Assembly: GCA_016931365.1 (NCBI GenBank)
Contig: JAFGEY010000104.1
Coordinates: forward strand, 1 to 8,953
DNA: 8,953 nucleotides
Origin: Anaerolineae bacterium
Lineage (GTDB): Bacteria > Chloroflexota > Anaerolineae > JAFGEY01
Direction of reading: 5' to 3'
Shown: piece by piece, positions 5,418 through 8,953 of the stretch
Layout: each line of letters opens with the position of its first letter
How positions within the stretch are numbered: position 1 is the stretch's first letter
Made by a program: the position numbers and the translations under genes
The notes under the pieces: model-generated
What the model was told of the DNA's origin: nothing
Databases searched by the model: none
What the model saw: the letters and a program-made list of their open reading frames with translations, nothing else

Positions 5418-6299
5418 ATGCGCACCAAGTTTCATCGATCGTTTGCTGCTTTGAGCGTGTGTTGTGCGATTTTGGGCCTGGCGGCCTGCCGGACGCCGAT
5501 GTTGCCGCCGGAAACAGCGACGGCAATGCCGGCGACCCCGACGCAGACTGCTGTACCGGTCTCTGTCGGTCAGCACGCCTACTCTTTTGCCGGGCAAACG
5601 GGGCGTCTCAATTACCTGCTTTTTTTGCCTCGCAGCTACGATCCCGGCTCGGAAACAATGTGGCCGCTGATTCTCTTTTTACACGGTTCAGGAGAAAAGG
5701 GCAGCAGCCTCGCCGATCTGGAGATGCTAAAGCGCTACGGCCCGCCGATGCTGGTCGAACAGCAGTCGAATTTTCCCTTTGTCGTGCTTTCGCCGCAGTG
5801 CGCCAGCGAGTCCTGGGAGTCGCGCCTGGAGACACTGCTGGAATTGCTCGACACGATCGCGGCCTCCTACGCGGTCGATCCACAGCGGATCTACTTGACC
5901 GGCCTGAGCATGGGCGGTTTCGGCACCTGGCAGCTGGCCCTGCGCGCGCCGGATCGATTTGCGGCGTTGGCGCCCATCGCCGGCGGGTATCGCTACCGGG
6001 TCGAAGCCAATTATGAGGGGTATGGTCAGTCTGGGGTGCGGATCATCTTTGACACGTCAATGCCCGACCACTTGTGCGATCTCGCCAGCGTGCCGGTGTG
6101 GGCTTTACACGGCGATCGGGATACCACTGTGCCGCACGAGCAGACCGCCGACGTGATCGTCGAGGCACTGCGCGCCTGTGGCAACGAGTCGGTGCAGTAT
6201 ACGTTGTACCCGGATACCGGGCACGATGCCTGGACGAGAACCTATTCCGACCCTGACCTGTATACCTGGTTGCTTGAGCAGAAGAAAGATGGTTTATGA
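5418..6299 (+). CDS. Lipoprotein alpha/beta-hydrolase (esterase/dienelactone-hydrolase-like), 293 aa
   Basis: Predicted secreted, lipid-anchored serine hydrolase. The N-terminus has basic residues (2-7), a hydrophobic stretch (9-22) and a lipobox LAAC with Cys24 as the lipidated residue, followed by a Thr/Pro-rich spacer (about 32-49). The hydrolase core follows: oxyanion loop FLHGSGEKG (87-95), nucleophile Ser164 in GLSMGG (162-167), acid Asp235 in HGDRDTTVP (231-239), and His269 in GHDAW. The triad is complete. The family includes polysaccharide-ester (feruloyl/acetyl) esterases and peptidase-like members, so an ester on an extracellular or cell-wall substrate is a fair guess. AAGAAGG (5407-5413) lies four bases before the ATG. 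The gene overlaps the membrane acyltransferase by four bases (ATGA), so the two are probably translated together. Confidence 0.9.
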   Translation: MRTKFHRSFAALSVCCAILGLAACRTPMLPPETATAMPATPTQTAVPVSVGQHAYSFAGQTGRLNYLLFLPRSYDPGSETMWPLILFLHGSGEKGSSLADLEMLKRYGPPMLVEQQSNFPFVVLSPQCASESWESRLETLLELLDTIAASYAVDPQRIYLTGLSMGGFGTWQLALRAPDRFAALAPIAGGYRYRVEANYEGYGQSGVRIIFDTSMPDHLCDLASVPVWALHGDRDTTVPHEQTADVIVEALRACGNESVQYTLYPDTGHDAWTRTYSDPDLYTWLLEQKKDGL

Positions 6300-7534
6300 A
6301 ACGTCTCGCCGGGCTGGATTTGGTGCGCGGAGTGGGCATTTTGTGTGTCGTCTTTTTGCACTCGGCGACCTTTCACTATGCGGCGATCAGCGAGGTCAAT
6401 TTCGACGATCCGCCGCTGGTGATCACCGTGATCGGCTTTTTGCTGATGTGGGCCGGGCTGTTTGCCATCCTGTCGAGCGCGGCCTATGCCTACTCGTCGG
6501 CGGTGCGGGTGGGCCAGGGCAACTTGTCGCCTGTGCAGATCGCGGCCAGTTATGCCAAGGCCGGGCTGTTGATGCTGGTGCTGCATTACGTCTATTTTCT
6601 GGCCCTGGCCCCCAAGCTGCTTGACGTGGAGGGCGGGAACCACCAATTTTCGCTGCTCCCCGGCCTGATCGCTACTGGACGGTTTCCGCCCTTCTACTCC
6701 GACCGCGTGTTTTACTCCACCGCGCTGTCGATGACGGCGTGGAACCTGCTCTTGATCGGCCCGCTGGTGGGCTGGTTGCTCAAGCGCGGTCGAGGGGCGC
6801 GACATGCTGCGCCGCTGCTGGGCGGGCTGGGCACGCTGGTCGTTGTGCTGTCGCTGATCCGCCTGCCGATGTACCCTGTCGCGGCCAAGTCGATCGAGGA
6901 TGGTCGCTGGCTGGCGGCGCTTATATTCGGGTTTCTGTTCAACAAAAACAATCCCGTCCTGCCCTACCTCGGTTTTGGCTTGTTTGGCTCGGCGTTGGGG
7001 CTGGCGCTGGCCGGGACGGAGCGGCCGCGCCGGGCACTGGGCTGGTTTGCCTTGCTCGGCGCGCTGTGGCTGGCGGCAGGCATCGTCGGCCTGGCCTTGC
7101 TGCCTGACACGATGTTGGAGCGCGAGGTCGATCTGTTTTGGTATTTCATCGTGCTCTTTCAACTGGGGTTGTTTTTGCTGCTTGTTGTGCTGGCACTTTA
7201 TTTGTTCGACTATGGGCCAGATAAATTGTGCGGTGTGTTGAACAACGCATTGAAACCCGCGCGGCGGGTCGGCGCGGTATCGTTGAGCATCTTTATGCTG
7301 GAGACGGTGTTTTCGCAGATTGGCGTGCGCATTGCCGACGCGCTATTGCCCGGCTGGAGTTTGAGCATCAATGCCTGCTTGCTGTTTGGCGCGATTAATG
7401 CGCTGTTGTGGGTGGGCATCGTCTGGGTGTGGTCGCGGGCGGGTTTTCGCTACGGGATGGAGTGGCTCAGTGTTCGCGCATACAAGTGGCTCCGGCGTCC
7501 GTCGGACAAGATGCGCATGGGCGAATTTCTGTAG
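6296..7534 (+). CDS. Multi-pass membrane acyltransferase-like protein (HGSNAT/DUF1624-like N-terminus), 412 aa
   Basis: Integral membrane protein with about ten hydrophobic segments (roughly 8-24, 41-62, 88-108, 143-162, 172-190, 222-240, 248-268, 281-304, 326-345, 358-380). The start RLAGLDLVRGVGILCVVFLH (residues 3-22) matches the R-x-x-x-LD-x-x-RG-...-H opening of membrane acyltransferases that move acetyl or acyl groups across or at the membrane onto glycans (DUF1624/HGSNAT and related acyltransferase-3-like families). His22 is the probable functional residue. Other signatures are weak, so this is a family-level guess. Translation starts inside the stop of the esterase gene (ATGA). The pairing suggests opposing or sequential acylation and de-acylation of an envelope molecule. 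Confidence 0.7.
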   Translation: MKRLAGLDLVRGVGILCVVFLHSATFHYAAISEVNFDDPPLVITVIGFLLMWAGLFAILSSAAYAYSSAVRVGQGNLSPVQIAASYAKAGLLMLVLHYVYFLALAPKLLDVEGGNHQFSLLPGLIATGRFPPFYSDRVFYSTALSMTAWNLLLIGPLVGWLLKRGRGARHAAPLLGGLGTLVVVLSLIRLPMYPVAAKSIEDGRWLAALIFGFLFNKNNPVLPYLGFGLFGSALGLALAGTERPRRALGWFALLGALWLAAGIVGLALLPDTMLEREVDLFWYFIVLFQLGLFLLLVVLALYLFDYGPDKLCGVLNNALKPARRVGAVSLSIFMLETVFSQIGVRIADALLPGWSLSINACLLFGAINALLWVGIVWVWSRAGFRYGMEWLSVRAYKWLRRPSDKMRMGEFL

Positions 7535-7539
7535 CTGGA

Positions 7540-7561
7540 GACTGCCCGCTGACTGCCGGCT
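7540..7561 (+). repeat. Two adjacent 11-bp direct repeats in the gap before the sensor gene
   Basis: GACTGCCCGCT (7540-7550) is followed immediately by GACTGCCGGCT (7551-7561), differing at one base. It could be a tandem activator site or a chance duplication. Apart from this and a ribosome binding site, the 57-base gap shows no convincing -35/-10 pair and no terminator. Confidence 0.4.
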
Positions 7562-7579
7562 GCTTTCAGTGTCTCGTTT

Positions 7580-7584
7580 AAGGA
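7580..7584 (+). promoter_or_regulatory. Ribosome binding site selecting TTG start of the sensor-like gene
   Basis: AAGGA lies seven bases before TTG 7592. The first in-frame ATG is far downstream (codon 68, 7793), inside the conserved-looking domain, so the TTG is the best start. Confidence 0.65.
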
Positions 7585-7591
7585 TAAGACT

Positions 7592-8953
7592 TTGCTCAAA
7601 CTGCAAGACTTTTACCACCTCCCTCAACTCGATCCGTTGATCGATCAACTGGTGTGCGAGCCTGCGGGGTTGATCCTGATCGCCGGACTCGATCCGCGCA
7701 CGTCCGAGTCGGGCGCGTCCGCACCGAGTGCGGACGACGACGGCTTTTTGCCCAGCGGGCGCAACGCGCTCTTTCGCATCCTGCTGTACGAGATGCTGGC
7801 GGCATTCCCGTCGCTCACCCCGACGGTCATCGCGCCGGAGCGCGAGTCGCTGCGTGTGCCGCGACAGTTTTCGCGCCGGGTCAAGTGGGCGCTGGTGCAG
7901 GAGCCATTCACCTATGCCGGGCGGATCGCGTCCCTGGCGCGACAGCGGCCCGATCTGCTGGTGATCGATCAACTGTCCGGCGCGGCCGTATCCGCCGCAT
8001 TGGAGGCGGCGCGAGGCGGCGCGCGCGTGCTGGCCCAGATCGACGCCATCTTTCGCGGCGGCGACGTGGCCCGGCAATTGCGCGACCTCGGCGCGACGGA
8101 AGCGCAGTTGGCGGGGCTGCGCTGGGTGGTCGCCGTGGGGCGGATGCGCACGCTGTGCCCGCACTGCAAAGCGCCGATCGATTACGAGCCGGATCGACTG
8201 CCCGCGCTGGCCTGCCAGTATCCGATGACCGGTCTGGACGGCGGCGCTGTGGAGCAGGTGTCGGCGCCGCCTGTTTTCTATCGCTCGGTGGGCTGCACGC
8301 AGTGCCGGGGCACAGGGCGGCAGGGCGATGTGGCCGTGTTCGACGTGTTTCGCGCCAACCCCGCCGCGCCCAACCTGTTCGACCAGGCCAGCGCGCTGCC
8401 GCTGCAAGAATATGTGCTCAATCTGGCGATGCTGGGCCAGTTGTCGCTCGGCGACGTGCTGCACCTCGATTCGGACCTGCTGCGCCGCACCTATAACATG
8501 CTTACAGCCAGCGAGAGCGCGTTGGCTGAAGCCAATGCGGCCTTGCAGCGCAAGGTGATCGAACTGGAAACGTCGAACCGGGTGCTGCAACACCAGACCG
8601 GGGCGCTGATCTCGTTGCAAGACATCGGCCAGGCGCTGATCGCCTCGAACAACCTCAACGATCTGGCCGACCGAGTGTGCCGTTATGCGCGCGACTTGTG
8701 CGGCGCCGACCGGGCGGTTTTGTATCTCAACCGCGCCGACCAGGCCGAGGTGTTGGCCGTCAGCGGGTGGGAGCGAGCCACAATTGGCGTGCAGGTGCCG
8801 GTGCGCGATCTGTTCGGCGCCGGCCGGTCACCGAGCGAGCCGACGCCGTATAACCGGCCGCCGCCGGGGATCGGCGATTCGTCCGCGCCGCGCGAGGCCT
8901 TTCGCACCGGGCTGCGCGTGCCGTTGATCGCCCAGCACGAGCCGGTGGGGGTG
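7592..8953 (+). CDS. GspE/PilB-like pseudo-ATPase fused to coiled coil and GAF domain (runs off right edge, 454 codons seen)
   Basis: Probably a cytoplasmic signalling protein whose output domain (kinase, cyclase or phosphatase) lies beyond the edge. Residues about 14-300 follow the C-terminal ATPase domain of GspE/PilB: a GLILIAG strand (26-32); an Asp/Ser/Ala-rich stretch (33-56) then PSGRNALFRILL (54-65) where Walker A should be; RPDLLVIDQLSG (119-130) in place of the Walker B region DPDVIMVGEIRD; and GARVLAQIDAIFRGGDVARQLRDLG (143-167) in place of the His-box segment. Next come RMRTLCPHC (184-192) and VGCTQCRGTGRQGDVAVFDVF (233-253), with both zinc-binding CxxC pairs (Cys189/192, Cys235/238). 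The P-loop lysine, Walker B glutamate and His-box histidine are all absent, so ATP hydrolysis is unlikely. Residues about 303-335 form a coiled coil. A GAF domain begins near 336 (SLQDIGQALIASNNLNDLAD) and reaches the edge (LRVPLIAQHEPVGV). No pilus gene is visible nearby. Confidence 0.85.
   Translation, partial: MLKLQDFYHLPQLDPLIDQLVCEPAGLILIAGLDPRTSESGASAPSADDDGFLPSGRNALFRILLYEMLAAFPSLTPTVIAPERESLRVPRQFSRRVKWALVQEPFTYAGRIASLARQRPDLLVIDQLSGAAVSAALEAARGGARVLAQIDAIFRGGDVARQLRDLGATEAQLAGLRWVVAVGRMRTLCPHCKAPIDYEPDRLPALACQYPMTGLDGGAVEQVSAPPVFYRSVGCTQCRGTGRQGDVAVFDVFRANPAAPNLFDQASALPLQEYVLNLAMLGQLSLGDVLHLDSDLLRRTYNMLTASESALAEANAALQRKVIELETSNRVLQHQTGALISLQDIGQALIASNNLNDLADRVCRYARDLCGADRAVLYLNRADQAEVLAVSGWERATIGVQVPVRDLFGAGRSPSEPTPYNRPPPGIGDSSAPREAFRTGLRVPLIAQHEPVGV

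Noticed and set aside
6242..7162. 306-codon minus-strand open frame over the membrane acyltransferase gene
   Set aside because: The hydrophobic, conserved reading is on the plus strand; this one is a Gln/Arg/His-rich mirror product.
7343..8620. 425-codon minus-strand open frame over the GspE-like/GAF gene
   Set aside because: Longer than many real genes, but the plus frame has CxxC pairs, a coiled coil and a GAF domain. The antisense product is Arg/Gln/His-rich with no motif.
1..8953. CRISPR arrays, tRNAs, rRNAs, insertion sequences, integrase or att sites
   Set aside because: No regularly spaced repeats, tRNA-like cloverleaf, rRNA-like sequence, transposase or integrase motifs were found on either strand by eye.

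Overview
The window is GC-rich (roughly 60-65% by eye) bacterial chromosome with dense gene packing and strong G/C third-position bias. No phylogenetic marker is present. The protein styles are a RapA-like SNF2 helicase, a membrane acyltransferase, a pilus-ATPase-like domain fused to GAF, and a G/C-rich REP-like hairpin between genes. Together they suggest a Chloroflexota (Anaerolineae-like) bacterium. That is an impression, not a demonstration. I see no insertion sequence, phage gene, tRNA, rRNA or CRISPR array.

Layout. Positions 1-1709 (minus strand) hold the N-terminal 569 residues of a SNF2/RapA-type helicase that runs off the left edge. It is separated from the rightward genes by a 293-base divergent control region (1710-2002). 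This region carries two back-to-back sigma-70-like promoters whose -35 boxes are six bases apart. Each has a palindrome next to its predicted start site, and the rightward transcript has a leader of about 180 nt with several potential hairpins. The rightward run is: a nucleoside phosphorylase-family protein (2003-2770); a G/C-rich inverted repeat (2777-2822); a histidine phosphatase (2839-3465); a GNAT acetyltransferase (3467-3997); a PaaK/F390-synthetase-like adenylate-forming enzyme (4001-5407); a lipoprotein alpha/beta-hydrolase (5418-6299); an integral-membrane acyltransferase-like protein (6296-7534); and the first 454 codons of a large sensor-like protein (7592-8953, runs off the right edge).

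How the genes fit together. The five genes from 2839 to 7534 have junctions of 1, 3, 10 and -4 bases, so they look like one transcription unit, probably fed by the promoter at 1790-1818 through the phosphorylase gene. Carboxylate activation (adenylate-forming enzyme), acyl transfer (GNAT and membrane acyltransferase) and acyl or ester removal at the cell surface (lipoprotein esterase) suggest an uncharacterised acyl-modification or small-molecule pathway ending at the envelope. This is inferred from neighbourhood only; the substrate is unknown.

The most unusual object is the last gene. It has a GspE/PilB-like domain that keeps the two CxxC zinc pairs and overall order of a type II secretion/type IV pilus ATPase but has lost the Walker A, Walker B glutamate and His-box residues. 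This domain is fused through a coiled coil to a GAF domain, so it looks like a pseudo-ATPase reused as a sensor or docking module. The helicase also appears to carry an extra block of about 110 residues between motifs III and IV.
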